Part shown: positions 50,345 to 59,227 of the stretch, piece by piece
How the letters are laid out: every line of letters starts with the position of its first letter
How positions within the stretch are numbered: position 1 is the first letter of the stretch
Assembly: GCF_003261055.1 (NCBI RefSeq)
Contig: NZ_CP030073.1
Span: 4,464,001 to 4,528,000 of the forward strand
Direction of reading: 5' to 3'
DNA: 64,000 bases
From: Streptomyces cadmiisoli
GTDB lineage: Bacteria; Actinomycetota; Actinomycetes; Streptomycetales; Streptomycetaceae
Position numbers and translations under genes: made by a program
The notes under the pieces: model-generated
Databases searched by the model: none
What the model saw: the letters and a program-made list of their open reading frames with translations, nothing else
Told to the model about the DNA's origin: nothing

Positions 50345-52171
50345 ATGGGGCACTACAAGTCGAATCTCCGCGACATCGAGTTCAACCTCTTCGAAGTCCT
50401 CGGGCGGGACAAGCTGTACGGCACCGGCCCGTTCGAGGAGATGGACGTCGACACCGCCAAGAGCATCCTCGACGAGCTGACCCGGCTGGCGGAGAACGAG
50501 CTGGCCGAGTCCTTCACCGACGCCGACCGCAACCCGCCGGTCTTCGACCCGGAGAACAACACCGCGCCGGTCCCCGCGTCCTTCAAGAAGAGCTACCAGG
50601 CCTTCATGGACTCCGAGTACTGGCGCCTCGGCCTGCCCGAGGGCATCGGCGGCACCACGGCTCCCCCGTCGCTGATCTGGTCGTACGCGGAGCTGGTCCT
50701 CGGCGCCAACCCGGCCGTGTGGATGTACTCCTCCGGCCCCGCCTTCGCCGGAATCCTGCACGACGAGGGCAACGACGCCCAGAAGGAGATCGCCCGGATC
50801 GCCGTCGAGAAGCAGTGGGGATCCACCATGGTCCTCACCGAGCCCGACGCCGGCTCGGACGTCGGCGCCGGCCGCACCAAGGCCGTGCCGCAGGAGGACG
50901 GCTCCTGGCACATCGAGGGCGTGAAGCGCTTCATCACCTCGGGTGAGCACGACATGTCGGAGAACATCCTCCACTACGTGCTGGCCCGCCCCGAGGGCGC
51001 CGGCCCCGGCACCAAGGGCCTGTCCCTCTTCCTCGTCCCGAAGTACCTCTTCGACTTCGAGACCGGCGAGCTGGGCGAGCGCAACGGCGTGTACGCCACC
51101 AACGTCGAGCACAAGATGGGCCTGAAGGCCTCCAACACCTGCGAGATGACCTTCGGCGACCGGCACCCCGCCAAGGGCTGGCTGATCGGCGACCGGCACG
51201 ACGGCATCCGCCAGATGTTCCGCATCATCGAGTTCGCCCGCATGATGGTCGGCACGAAGGCGATCTCCACACTGTCGACGGGCTACCTGAACGCACTGGA
51301 GTACGCCAAGGAGCGCGTCCAGGGCCCCGACCTCGCCGACTTCATGGACAAGACCGCGCCCAAGGTCACCATCACCCACCACCCCGACGTGCGCCGCTCG
51401 CTGATGACGCAGAAGGCCTACGCCGAGGGCATGCGCGCCCTCGTCCTCTACACCGCCTCCGTGCAGGACGCCATCGCGGTGAAGGAGGCCTCCGGCGAGG
51501 ACGCCTCGACGGAGCACGCGCTCAACGACCTGCTCCTGCCGATCGTCAAGGGCTACGGCTCCGAGAAGGGCTACGAGCAGCTCGCCCAGTCGCTCCAGAT
51601 CTTCGGCGGCTCCGGATTCCTCCAGGAGTACCCGATCGAGCAGTACATCCGGGACTCCAAGATCGACACCCTCTACGAGGGCACCACGGCGATCCAGGGC
51701 CAGGACTACTTCTTCCGGAAGATCGTCCGCAACCAGGGCGCCGCACTGAACTCGCTGGCCGAGGACATCAAGAAGTTCCTCGCCCTCGGCACCGGCGGCG
51801 AGCAGCTCTCCGGCGCCCGCGAGCAGCTCGCCAAGGCCGCCGTCGAGCTGGAGGCGATCGTCGGCCTGATGCTGACCGACCTCGCCGCCACCGAGCAGGA
51901 CGTCAAGAACATCTACAAGGTGGGCCTGAACACCACCCGCCTGCTCATGGCCTCCGGTGACGTGATCGTCGGCTACCTGCTCCTCAAGGGCGCCGCGGTC
52001 GCCGCCGAGAAACTGGAGACGGCCTCCGCCAAGGACAAGGCGTTCTACACCGGCAAGATCGCCGCGGCGAAGTTCTTCGCCGCCACCGTCCTGCCCGGCG
52101 TCACCCTCGCCCGCAAGCTCTCCGAGAACGTCGAACTGGACCTGATGAAACTGGACGAGGCCGCCTTCTAG
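50345..52171 (+). CDS. Acyl-CoA dehydrogenase (long form)
   Basis: A 608-residue FAD enzyme of fatty-acid beta-oxidation that introduces the alpha-beta double bond. The N-terminal extension [16 protein letters not shown] is typical of the roughly 600-residue actinobacterial class. [14 protein letters not shown] and FITSGEHD mark the substrate and FAD region. The catalytic Glu is in [19 protein letters not shown]-terminal helical domain completes the chain. ATG 50345 follows GGAG at 8 nt. TAGCAT at 50264 may be the -10. No ETF or thiolase gene is adjacent. Confidence 0.95.
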   Translation: MGHYKSNLRDIEFNLFEVLGRDKLYGTGPFEEMDVDTAKSILDELTRLAENELAESFTDADRNPPVFDPENNTAPVPASFKKSYQAFMDSEYWRLGLPEGIGGTTAPPSLIWSYAELVLGANPAVWMYSSGPAFAGILHDEGNDAQKEIARIAVEKQWGSTMVLTEPDAGSDVGAGRTKAVPQEDGSWHIEGVKRFITSGEHDMSENILHYVLARPEGAGPGTKGLSLFLVPKYLFDFETGELGERNGVYATNVEHKMGLKASNTCEMTFGDRHPAKGWLIGDRHDGIRQMFRIIEFARMMVGTKAISTLSTGYLNALEYAKERVQGPDLADFMDKTAPKVTITHHPDVRRSLMTQKAYAEGMRALVLYTASVQDAIAVKEASGEDASTEHALNDLLLPIVKGYGSEKGYEQLAQSLQIFGGSGFLQEYPIEQYIRDSKIDTLYEGTTAIQGQDYFFRKIVRNQGAALNSLAEDIKKFLALGTGGEQLSGAREQLAKAAVELEAIVGLMLTDLAATEQDVKNIYKVGLNTTRLLMASGDVIVGYLLLKGAAVAAEKLETASAKDKAFYTGKIAAAKFFAATVLPGVTLARKLSENVELDLMKLDEAAF

Positions 52172-52200
52172 ACGGCACTCGCCGCACCGCATCGCCCCGA

Positions 52201-52237
52201 CGAGGGCCCGCTCCCGGTGATGGGTGGCGGGCCCTCG
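52201..52237 (+). terminator. Hairpin terminator
   Basis: An 11-bp perfect stem (52201-52211 with 52227-52237) after the acyl-CoA dehydrogenase gene. Confidence 0.75.
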
Positions 52238-52245
52238 TACGTCGT

Positions 52246-52251
52246 TAAGGT
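52246..52251 (+). promoter_or_regulatory. Possible leaderless -10 of the M18 gene
   Basis: TAAGGT, 7 nt before ATG 52259. AAGGTG could instead be the ribosome binding site. Confidence 0.35.
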
Positions 52252-52258
52252 GAACCCC

Positions 52259-53554
52259 ATGAGCGAACCCTCCCGCTTCGACCGCGGCCACACCGACGAC
52301 CTCATGTCCTTCCTGGCGGCGAGTCCGTCGCCGTACCACGCCGTGGCGAACGCCGCCGAACGGCTGGAGAAGGCCGGCTTCCGACAGGTCGCGGAGACGG
52401 ACGCCTGGGACGGGACGAGCGGCGGCAAGTACGTGCTGCGCGGCGGGGCGATCGTGGCCTGGTACGTCCCCGAGGGCGCGGCACCGCACACCCCGTTCCG
52501 CGTCGTGGGAGCGCACACCGACTCACCCAACCTGCGCGTCAAGCCGCTGCCGGACACCGGGGCGCACGGCTGGCGCCAGGTCGCCGTCGAGATCTACGGC
52601 GGCCCGCTCCTGAACTCCTGGCTGGACCGCGACCTGGGCCTGTCGGGCCGGCTCAGCCTGCGCGACGGCTCGACCCGCCTGGTGAACGTCGACCGCCCGC
52701 TCCTGCGGGTCCCCCAGCTCGCCATCCACCTGGACCGGTCGGTGGCGTCCGAGGGCCTCAAGCTGGACAAGCAGCGCCACCTCCAGCCCATCTGGGGCCT
52801 CGGCAACGACGTCCGCGACGGCGACCTCATCGCCTTCCTGGAGTCCGACGCCGGCCTCCCGGCCGGCGAGGTCACCGGCTGGGACCTGATGGTGCACTCC
52901 GTCGAGCCGCCCGCCTACCTGGGCCGCGACAAGGAACTGCTCGCGGGACCGCGCATGGACAACCTGCTGTCCGTGCACGCGGGCGTCGCCGCGCTGACCG
53001 CCGCCGCCGCGAGCGGGGCCCTGCCGTGCATCCCGGTCCTGGCCGCCTTCGACCACGAGGAGAACGGCTCCCAGTCGGACACCGGCGCGGACGGCCCGCT
53101 GCTCGGCGGCGTACTGGAACGCTCCGTGTTCGCCCGCGGCGGTTCCTACGAGGACCGCGCCCGCGCCTTCGCCGGCACCGTCTGCCTGTCCTCCGACACC
53201 GGACACGCGGTCCACCCCAACTACGCCGAACGCCACGACCCCACGCACCACCCCCGCGTCAACGGCGGCCCCATCCTCAAGGTCAACGTCAACAACCGCT
53301 ACGCCACCGACGGTTCGGGACGCGCGGTCTGGGCCGCCGCCTGCGAGAAGGCGGGCGTCCCCTTCCAGTCCTTCGTCTCCAACAACTCCATGCCCTGCGG
53401 CACCACCATCGGCCCCATCACGGCCGCGCGGCACGGCATCAGGACCGTCGACATCGGGGTGGCCATCCTGTCCATGCACAGCGCACGCGAACTGTGCGGC
53501 GTCGACGACCCGCACATGCTGACGAACGCCCTGGTGGCGTTCCTGGAAGGCTGA
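52259..53554 (+). CDS. M18 family aminopeptidase
   Basis: A 431-residue zinc aminopeptidase that removes acidic or neutral N-terminal residues from peptides in the cytosol. Metal and catalytic motifs are in order: VVGAHTDSPNLRVKP, GPRMDNLLS, AFDHEENGSQS and the final MHSARELCGVDDPHM. Length and order match bacterial and yeast-type M18 (aspartyl aminopeptidase) enzymes. A tidy stand-alone gene between the dehydrogenase terminator and a small membrane protein. Exact residue preference is not predictable. Confidence 0.95.
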   Translation: MSEPSRFDRGHTDDLMSFLAASPSPYHAVANAAERLEKAGFRQVAETDAWDGTSGGKYVLRGGAIVAWYVPEGAAPHTPFRVVGAHTDSPNLRVKPLPDTGAHGWRQVAVEIYGGPLLNSWLDRDLGLSGRLSLRDGSTRLVNVDRPLLRVPQLAIHLDRSVASEGLKLDKQRHLQPIWGLGNDVRDGDLIAFLESDAGLPAGEVTGWDLMVHSVEPPAYLGRDKELLAGPRMDNLLSVHAGVAALTAAAASGALPCIPVLAAFDHEENGSQSDTGADGPLLGGVLERSVFARGGSYEDRARAFAGTVCLSSDTGHAVHPNYAERHDPTHHPRVNGGPILKVNVNNRYATDGSGRAVWAAACEKAGVPFQSFVSNNSMPCGTTIGPITAARHGIRTVDIGVAILSMHSARELCGVDDPHMLTNALVAFLEG

Positions 53555-53711
53555 CCCGCACACCCCACCGGCTCAGCACCCCCGGCCCGCGACCGCACGG
53601 AGCCGCCGCCCCGCCCACGCGCGCCGGCGCTCCCGGCCCGGCATGCTCACGCCGACCGGGGGTACCCGCACCCGACCGGAACCACCGGACCGGAAGGGCA
53701 GGCGACAGCTC

Positions 53712-53963
53712 ATGGGCCTCGGCGGGTGCATCATCCTCATCGCCGTGGGAGCCATCCTCACGTTCGCGACCGACTGGGACATGGAGGGCGTCAACCTCGA
53801 CCTCGTCGGCGTGATCCTGATGATCGTGGGTCTCATCGGCGTCACGACGTTCAGCAGCATCGCCCGGCGCCGGCGCGTCGTGATGCGCCCCTCGGCGCCG
53901 GTCGTCGAGGAACAGCGGCAGCCCCACCGGCGCGACGGCTACAGCGACGGATACGGCGCGTGA
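53712..53963 (+). CDS. DUF6458-type small membrane protein
   Basis: 83 residues with two short hydrophobic helices: LGGCIILIAVGAILTFATDW and LVGVILMIVGLIGVTTFSSI. A basic cytosolic tail (ARRRRVVMRPSA...) follows. This is the layout of the small actinobacterial DUF6458 family, whose function is unknown. ATG 53712 follows AGGCGA; upstream codons are ignored because the conserved MGLGGCI start lies here. It converges with the NHLRC2-like gene. Confidence 0.82.
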   Translation: MGLGGCIILIAVGAILTFATDWDMEGVNLDLVGVILMIVGLIGVTTFSSIARRRRVVMRPSAPVVEEQRQPHRRDGYSDGYGA

Positions 53964-53975
53964 GCCCGCCCCGGC

Positions 53976-55805
53976 TCAGGCGTCCAGCCCCGCCAGGACC
54001 AGCGGCAGCCGGTCCGTCCCCGCCTCGGTGAGACGGACCGGCACACCCCAGTCCTGCTGGTGCACATGACAGGCCGGGTACTCGTTGGCCGGGTCGTCGT
54101 CGCAGGACGCGGCCATCGCGGAGACATGCAGGACACCCTCCGCGACGGCCGGGTCAAGCTCCAGCACACGCGACAGATCCGTACCCGCCCCGTCGCCCTC
54201 CCGCAGCAGCTCCGGCGGCGTCGACGACACCAGCAGCCGCGTCGAGGGACCGAACCGCGTGTCGAGCTTCTGCCCGGCGGGGGCCTGGAAGATCACCTCC
54301 AGCCGAAGACGCCCCGCGGCGACCTCCGTGGCCGCGCGCTGCGTCCGGTGCGCCACCGCCTCGACGCGGACCGCCTCCTCCGGCAGCCGCAGCCGGGTCA
54401 GCCGGTGCCGCGCCGACTCGACCACCACGATGTCGTCGCCGACCAGGACCGCGCCGCTCGGCTCACGCAGATCCGTGGCCAGCGTCGTGACCTCCCCGGT
54501 CGCGGGGTCGAAGCGGCGCAGCGCGTGGTTGTAGGTGTCGCTGACGGCGACCGAGCCGTCCGGCAGAGCGGTCACACCCAGCGGGTGCTGGAGGAGGGCC
54601 TGCTCCGCGGCACCGTCCCGGTGCCCGAAGTCGAACAGACCGGTGCCCACCGCCGTGTGCACCGAGCCGTCCGGATCGACCCAGCGCAGCGCGCTCGTCT
54701 CGGAATCGGCCAGCCACAGCCGGTCGGGCGTCGCGGCCAGCCCCGACGGCTGCGCGAACCAGGCCTCCGCGCCCGGACCGTCGACCAGGCCCTCGTTGGT
54801 CGTACCGGCCGCGACGGCGACAGAGCCGTCCGCCGCGTCGTACGTCCACAGCTGGTGGACACCCGCCATCGCGATCCACACCCGGCCCCCGAAGACGGCC
54901 ACGTCCCACGGCGAGGACAGGTTCACCTCGCGGGCCGGGCCCGAAGTGGCATCGCCCTGCATCCACTGGCCGCCGGTGCCCGCCACGGTGCTGACCTCAC
55001 CGGAGGCGAGGTCCAGCCGCCGCAGCGCGTGGTTGACCGTGTCGGCGACGATCACCGAGTTGCCGTCGAGCAGCGCCAGACCCTGCGGCTCACTGAACGA
55101 CGCCCCGTCCGCCGGCCCGTCCGCGAACCCGCGCGCCCCGGACCCGACGCGCCGCACGACGCTCTCCCCGTCCTCCGCCAGCTCCACCAGCTGGTGCCGC
55201 GTCGTGTCACTGACCAGGAAGTTCCCACCGGGCAGCAGCACCGCCTTGCCCGGGAAACGCAGCACCGTCGGCTCCGGCTCCGGCGCCACGTACGGACCGT
55301 CACCACGCCGCAGCGTGCCCTTCGCGGCGTGCTCCGCCTCCAGCTCGGTCACCAGCCGCTCGATGGCGTGCACATGCCCCTCACCCGCGTGCTGCGCGAC
55401 GACGTACCCCTCGGGATCGATCACCACCAGCGTCGGCCAGGCCCGCACCGCGTACTGCTTCCAGGTCGCGAGCTCGGGGTCGTCCAGGACCGGGTGCTCC
55501 ACGTCGTACCGCTCGACGGCGTCCGCGACCGCCGCGTGCTCGGCCTCGTGCACGAACTTCGGCGAGTGCACCCCGATGACCACGACCGTGTCCCGGTGCT
55601 TCTCCTCCAACTCCCGCAGCTCGTCGAGAACGTGCAGACAGTTGATGCAGCAGAACGTCCAAAAATCCAGCAGGACAATGCGTCCGCGCAGGTCGGCGAG
55701 GCTGTACTGCTTCCCGCCCGTGTTCAGCCAGCCGCCCTTGCCGGTCAGCTCGGGGGCACGGACACGGGCGCGGCGACGGGTCGGGGCCGGGGATGAATCG
55801 GTCAT
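53976..55805 (-). CDS. NHLRC2-like thioredoxin-NHL protein
   Basis: 609 residues. An N-terminal thioredoxin-fold domain of the TlpA/AhpC type (about 15-165) has WTFCCINCLHVL, with cysteines 52, 53 and 56. A six-bladed NHL beta-propeller follows (about 175-470: LRFPGKAVLLPGGNFLVSDT, PQGLALLDGNSVIVADTVNH, LADSETSALRWVDPDG), then a C-terminal beta domain. CCINC is the same motif as in human NHLRC2, so the architecture is conserved from bacteria to animals. No signal peptide, so it is probably cytosolic. The molecular role is not settled even in animals. Confidence 0.93.
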   Translation of the reverse strand: MTDSSPAPTRRRARVRAPELTGKGGWLNTGGKQYSLADLRGRIVLLDFWTFCCINCLHVLDELRELEEKHRDTVVVIGVHSPKFVHEAEHAAVADAVERYDVEHPVLDDPELATWKQYAVRAWPTLVVIDPEGYVVAQHAGEGHVHAIERLVTELEAEHAAKGTLRRGDGPYVAPEPEPTVLRFPGKAVLLPGGNFLVSDTTRHQLVELAEDGESVVRRVGSGARGFADGPADGASFSEPQGLALLDGNSVIVADTVNHALRRLDLASGEVSTVAGTGGQWMQGDATSGPAREVNLSSPWDVAVFGGRVWIAMAGVHQLWTYDAADGSVAVAAGTTNEGLVDGPGAEAWFAQPSGLAATPDRLWLADSETSALRWVDPDGSVHTAVGTGLFDFGHRDGAAEQALLQHPLGVTALPDGSVAVSDTYNHALRRFDPATGEVTTLATDLREPSGAVLVGDDIVVVESARHRLTRLRLPEEAVRVEAVAHRTQRAATEVAAGRLRLEVIFQAPAGQKLDTRFGPSTRLLVSSTPPELLREGDGAGTDLSRVLELDPAVAEGVLHVSAMAASCDDDPANEYPACHVHQQDWGVPVRLTEAGTDRLPLVLAGLDA

Positions 55806-55961
55806 GGATCAAGAGTGCCACCCGCCGCCGACAGTCGGAAAAGCGCCCGACCCGTGGCCGCCTCCACGCGATCGGGTACGGCGGCGCCGCGCCGCGGCCC
55901 CCGCAGCCCGGTCGGCCTACCGGTGGCGTTTCGGATCCGTCGTCGGGGAACCGGTCACGGC

Positions 55962-56456
55962 ATGAGATTCCTCGTGCGCGATCGGCTCCTGTCCTTCGGT
56001 GACGACTACTGGATCGAGGACGACCGCGGCAACAAGGTCTTCCTCGTGGACGGCAAGGCGATCCGGCTGCGGGACACCTTCGAGCTGAAGGACACCCAGG
56101 GCAGGGTGCTGATCGACATCCACCAGAAGATGTTCGCCCTGCGGGACACGATGGTCATCGAACGGGACGGCGAGGCGCTCGCCCGGATCCGCCGCAAACG
56201 GCTGTCGCTGCTGCGCAACCACTACCGGGTGACCCTGGTCGACGGGACGGAACTCGACGTCAGCGGCCGGATCGCCGACCGCGAGTTCGCCGTCGAGTAC
56301 GACGGTGAGCTGCTCGCCGTGATCTCCCGGCGCTGGCTGCACGTCCGCGAGACCTACGGCGTGGACGTCGTCCGCGACGACGCGGATCCGGCGCTGCTGA
56401 TCGCGGTGACGGTCTGCGTGATCCACCTGTCGGAGAAGGAGCGGGAGGAGGACTAG
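55962..56456 (+). CDS. LURP-one-related (Tubby-like) protein
   Basis: 164 residues forming one LOR/Tubby-like beta-barrel. The usual strand series is present: RFLVRDRLLSFGDDYWIEDD, NKVFLVDGKAIRLRDTFELK, LIDIHQKMFALRDTMVIERD, RVTLVDGTELDVSG, FAVEYDGELLAVISRRWL and ALLIAVTVCVIHL. The last helix would thread the barrel. LOR proteins may bind membrane lipids; function in bacteria is unknown. ATG 55962 begins the conserved MRFLVRDRL. Confidence 0.9.
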   Translation: MRFLVRDRLLSFGDDYWIEDDRGNKVFLVDGKAIRLRDTFELKDTQGRVLIDIHQKMFALRDTMVIERDGEALARIRRKRLSLLRNHYRVTLVDGTELDVSGRIADREFAVEYDGELLAVISRRWLHVRETYGVDVVRDDADPALLIAVTVCVIHLSEKEREED

Positions 56457-56466
56457 CGCGGCGGCC

Positions 56467-57297
56467 CTAGGACCGGTGGCGGGGCTCCGGGGCCACGACG
56501 CCGAGCACCCGGTCCTTCAGGGCCGGGAACTGCTCCCGGGTCTGCGCCACCTTGCCGGGCTCGAACTCCACCGTGAGGACCTCCTCGCCGGCGCCGGCCT
56601 CCGCCAGCACCGTGCCCCACGGGTCCACCACGATCGAGTGGCCGGCCTGCGCAACGCCCGCGTGCGTCCCGGCCGTGCCGCAGGCGAGGACGTACGCCTG
56701 GTTCTCCACCGCGCGGGCCTGCGCCAGCAGCGTCCAGTGGGTGCGCCGCCGCTCCGGCCACCCCGCGGGGATCACGAAGGTCTCCGCGCCGGCGTCGACG
56801 AGTCCGCGGAAGAGTTCCGGGAAGCGCAGGTCGTAGCAGGTGGCGACGCCGACCGTGGTCAGGCCCGGCAGACGGACCGTCACCAGTTCGTCGCCCGCGC
56901 CCATCAGCACGGCCTCGCCGCGGTCGAAGCCGAAGCGGTGGATCTTGCGGTAGGCGGCGACCAGATCGCCGGAGGGGGAGAAGACGAGCGAGGTGTTGTA
57001 CAGCGCTCCCTCGCCCGCGGTGCCGCCCTCGGCCTCGGCCCGCTCGGGGATGGACCCGGCGTGCAGCCACACCCCCGCGTCCGTCGCGGCCTTCGCCATG
57101 GCCTCGTACGTCGGCCCCTCCAGCGGTTCGGCCTGCCGGGCGAACTCGTCGTGGGCGAACGCGCCGGTGGTCCACAGCTCCGGCAGGACGACCAGATCCG
57201 CACCGGCCTGTTGCCGTACGAGGGCGGCCGCCCGACGCCGACGCGAATCAACCGATTCGCCCTCATCTACGGCGATCTGGATCAGCGAGGCGCGCAC
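56467..57297 (-). CDS. Nitrilase-family carbon-nitrogen hydrolase
   Basis: A 276-residue cytosolic amidase. The Glu-Lys-Cys triad is visible: Glu in VVLPELWT, Lys in YRKIHRFGFDRGE and Cys in VGVATCYDLRFPELFR. The group resembles omega-amidase (NIT2-like) and related enzymes that hydrolyse small amides such as 2-oxoglutaramate; the exact substrate is not certain. GTG 57297 (VRASLIQIAVDEGES) is the start expected for the family; the upstream residues are not family-like. Divergent from the mycothiol-dependent enzyme. Confidence 0.9.
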   Translation of the reverse strand: MRASLIQIAVDEGESVDSRRRRAAALVRQQAGADLVVLPELWTTGAFAHDEFARQAEPLEGPTYEAMAKAATDAGVWLHAGSIPERAEAEGGTAGEGALYNTSLVFSPSGDLVAAYRKIHRFGFDRGEAVLMGAGDELVTVRLPGLTTVGVATCYDLRFPELFRGLVDAGAETFVIPAGWPERRRTHWTLLAQARAVENQAYVLACGTAGTHAGVAQAGHSIVVDPWGTVLAEAGAGEEVLTVEFEPGKVAQTREQFPALKDRVLGVVAPEPRHRS

Positions 57298-57478
57298 ACT
57301 ACCACCGTCCTGGCATTCGAGCCGTCCACACGGGCCTACGATCGTCACACGAAAGCACTGCCGGGGTGCCTCACAGCAGCGTAACTTAGCGTTTCAAGAC
57401 GCCCGCCGACAGCAGCCACCTCCCACTGGCAATGCCGCCAAACCTGCCCGTGTCCCGACCGCCGAGGGGTCCCGTTCC

Positions 57479-58303
57479 GTGAGTCTGCATCCCACCCTCC
57501 AGCCCTACGCCGACGCCTGGACCCACTCCATCGAAGCCATATCCGAGCTGGTGCAGCCTCTTGTGGAGGCCGACTGGAACCGGCGGACGCCGTGCCCCGG
57601 CTGGTCCGTGCGCGACATCGTGTCCCATGTCATCGGGCTCGACTGCGAGATGCTCGGCGACCCGCGCCCCATCCACACCCTGCCGCGGGACCTGTTCCAC
57701 GTCACCAACGACCACCAGCGCTACACGGAGATGCAGGTCGACGTCCGCCGTCACCACACGTCGCCGGAGATGACGTCCGAGCTGGAGTACACGGTCATCC
57801 GCCGCAACCGGCAGCTGCGCAACGAGTCCCGCGACCCGGGGACGAAGGTGCGCGGGCCGCTCGGCACGGAGCTCACCCTCGAGGAGTCCATGCGGAGCCA
57901 CGCGTTCAACGTGTGGGTGCACGAGCAGGACCTGCGGGCCGCTCTCGGCCGCCCCGGCAACCTGGACTCCCCCGGCGCGCAGGTCGCCCGTGACGTCCTG
58001 CTGGCCGCGCTGCCGGAGCTCGTCGCGGAGAAGGCCGACGCACCCCGCAGCTCGGCGATCGTCTTCGACGTGCACGGTCCGGTCGAGTTCCTGCGCACGA
58101 TCCGGGTCGACATCCAGGGTCGCGGCACGCTCGAGACGGCCCCCGCCCTCGGCCCCGCCGCCACGTTCACCCTCGACTGGGAGACCTACGTACGGCTCGC
58201 CTGCGGGCGGGTGACGCCGGAGGCGGTCAAGGACCGGGTGAAGGCGGAGGGCGAGCCCGGCCTGACGGGCGCGATCCTGCGGAACTTCACGGTGACGCAG
58301 TAG
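57479..58303 (+). CDS. Mycothiol-dependent DinB-fold enzyme (maleylpyruvate isomerase family)
   Basis: 274 residues of the MDMPI/DinB family, metal-dependent enzymes that use mycothiol, the actinobacterial thiol, for isomerisation or conjugation. The metal-site region NRRTPCPGWSVRDIVSHVIG lies near residues 37-56, SHAFNVWVHEQDLR gives two more His ligands, and the C-terminal MDMPI_C part (about 190-274) ends the chain. GTG 57479 (SLHPTLQPYADAW) follows GAGGGG at 9 nt. Substrate unknown; detoxification is the common role. Confidence 0.88.
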   Translation: MSLHPTLQPYADAWTHSIEAISELVQPLVEADWNRRTPCPGWSVRDIVSHVIGLDCEMLGDPRPIHTLPRDLFHVTNDHQRYTEMQVDVRRHHTSPEMTSELEYTVIRRNRQLRNESRDPGTKVRGPLGTELTLEESMRSHAFNVWVHEQDLRAALGRPGNLDSPGAQVARDVLLAALPELVAEKADAPRSSAIVFDVHGPVEFLRTIRVDIQGRGTLETAPALGPAATFTLDWETYVRLACGRVTPEAVKDRVKAEGEPGLTGAILRNFTVTQ

Positions 58304-58376
58304 GTCCGGCGCCGCTGCCGCCCCGCCGGGGCCGCCGCGCGCCGATATTCGATGTCGGCCGGCCGGTCCGGGCGCG

Positions 58377-58382
58377 TACCGT
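58377..58382 (+). promoter_or_regulatory. Leaderless -10 of the methyltransferase gene
   Basis: TACCGT, 7 nt before ATG 58390, with no ribosome binding site present. It supports the ATG over the in-frame GTG at 58381, which would lie inside the promoter. Confidence 0.6.
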
Positions 58383-58389
58383 GCCGGCC

Positions 58390-59223
58390 ATGACCGACAC
58401 CCACACCGGCACCGCACACCCGGACACCGCGACGGACACCGCGGACGCCGCCGATGCCGCCGATGCGTCGGGCCCGCCCCGGCTCACCCGGCTGACCTTC
58501 CACGGTCCCCTCTCCGAGGCGCGGGCGGACGCCCTGGTCGGGCGGCTGGCCCGGAACGCGCCCGCGAGGGTGCTCGACATCGGCTGCGGCTGGGGCGAGT
58601 TGATGCTGCGCGTGCTGGACGCCGCGCCCGGCGCGCGGGGAGTCGGGATCGACGTCAACGCCGAGGACCTGGCCCGCGGCCGGCGCGCCGCCGAGGTCCG
58701 GGGGCTCGCCGATCGTGTCGAGTTCGTCGAGGAGTCGGCCGTGGGGACCGCGCGCGGCCCCGCCGACCTGGTCCTGTGCGTGGGCGCGAGCCAGGCGCTG
58801 GGGGCGGCGGAGCCGCCGCACCACCTTCCCGAGGCCCTGCGCGAGCTGCGCCGGCTGGTCCGCGACGGGGGCCGGGTCCTGCTGGGCGAGGGCTTCTGGC
58901 ACCGTGCCCCGACCGCCGCCGAGCTGTCCGGGATGTGGCCGGGCGCCTCGGCCGCCGACCACCACGATCTGGCGGCCCTCGTCGAGCTGGCCGTCGAGGC
59001 GGGCTTCCGGCCCGAGTGGACCGAGGCGGCCACCGCGGAGGAGTGGGACGAGTTCGAGTCGGGCTACCTGGCGGACGTCGAGGTGTGGCTCGCCGCTCGC
59101 CCGGGGCATCCGCGCGCGCCCGAGACCCGCGAGCGCGCCGACCTGCACCGGTCCCGCCGGTTCAGCTACCGGGGCGTGCTGGGGCTCGCGTACCTCACGC
59201 TGGTGCCCGTCGTCGGCCGCTGA
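58390..59223 (+). CDS. SAM-dependent methyltransferase (class I)
   Basis: 277 residues. After a Thr/Asp/Ala-rich N-tail (about 1-35) comes the class I methyltransferase fold: motif I VLDIGCGWGELMLRVL, the acidic end of beta-2 GVGIDVN, and motif IV ADLVLCVGASQAL. The final part follows UbiE/COQ5-like enzymes. Substrate unknown. It is probably leaderless and converges with the MFS gene 5 bp away. Confidence 0.87.
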   Translation: MTDTHTGTAHPDTATDTADAADAADASGPPRLTRLTFHGPLSEARADALVGRLARNAPARVLDIGCGWGELMLRVLDAAPGARGVGIDVNAEDLARGRRAAEVRGLADRVEFVEESAVGTARGPADLVLCVGASQALGAAEPPHHLPEALRELRRLVRDGGRVLLGEGFWHRAPTAAELSGMWPGASAADHHDLAALVELAVEAGFRPEWTEAATAEEWDEFESGYLADVEVWLAARPGHPRAPETRERADLHRSRRFSYRGVLGLAYLTLVPVVGR

Positions 59224-59227
59224 GCGG

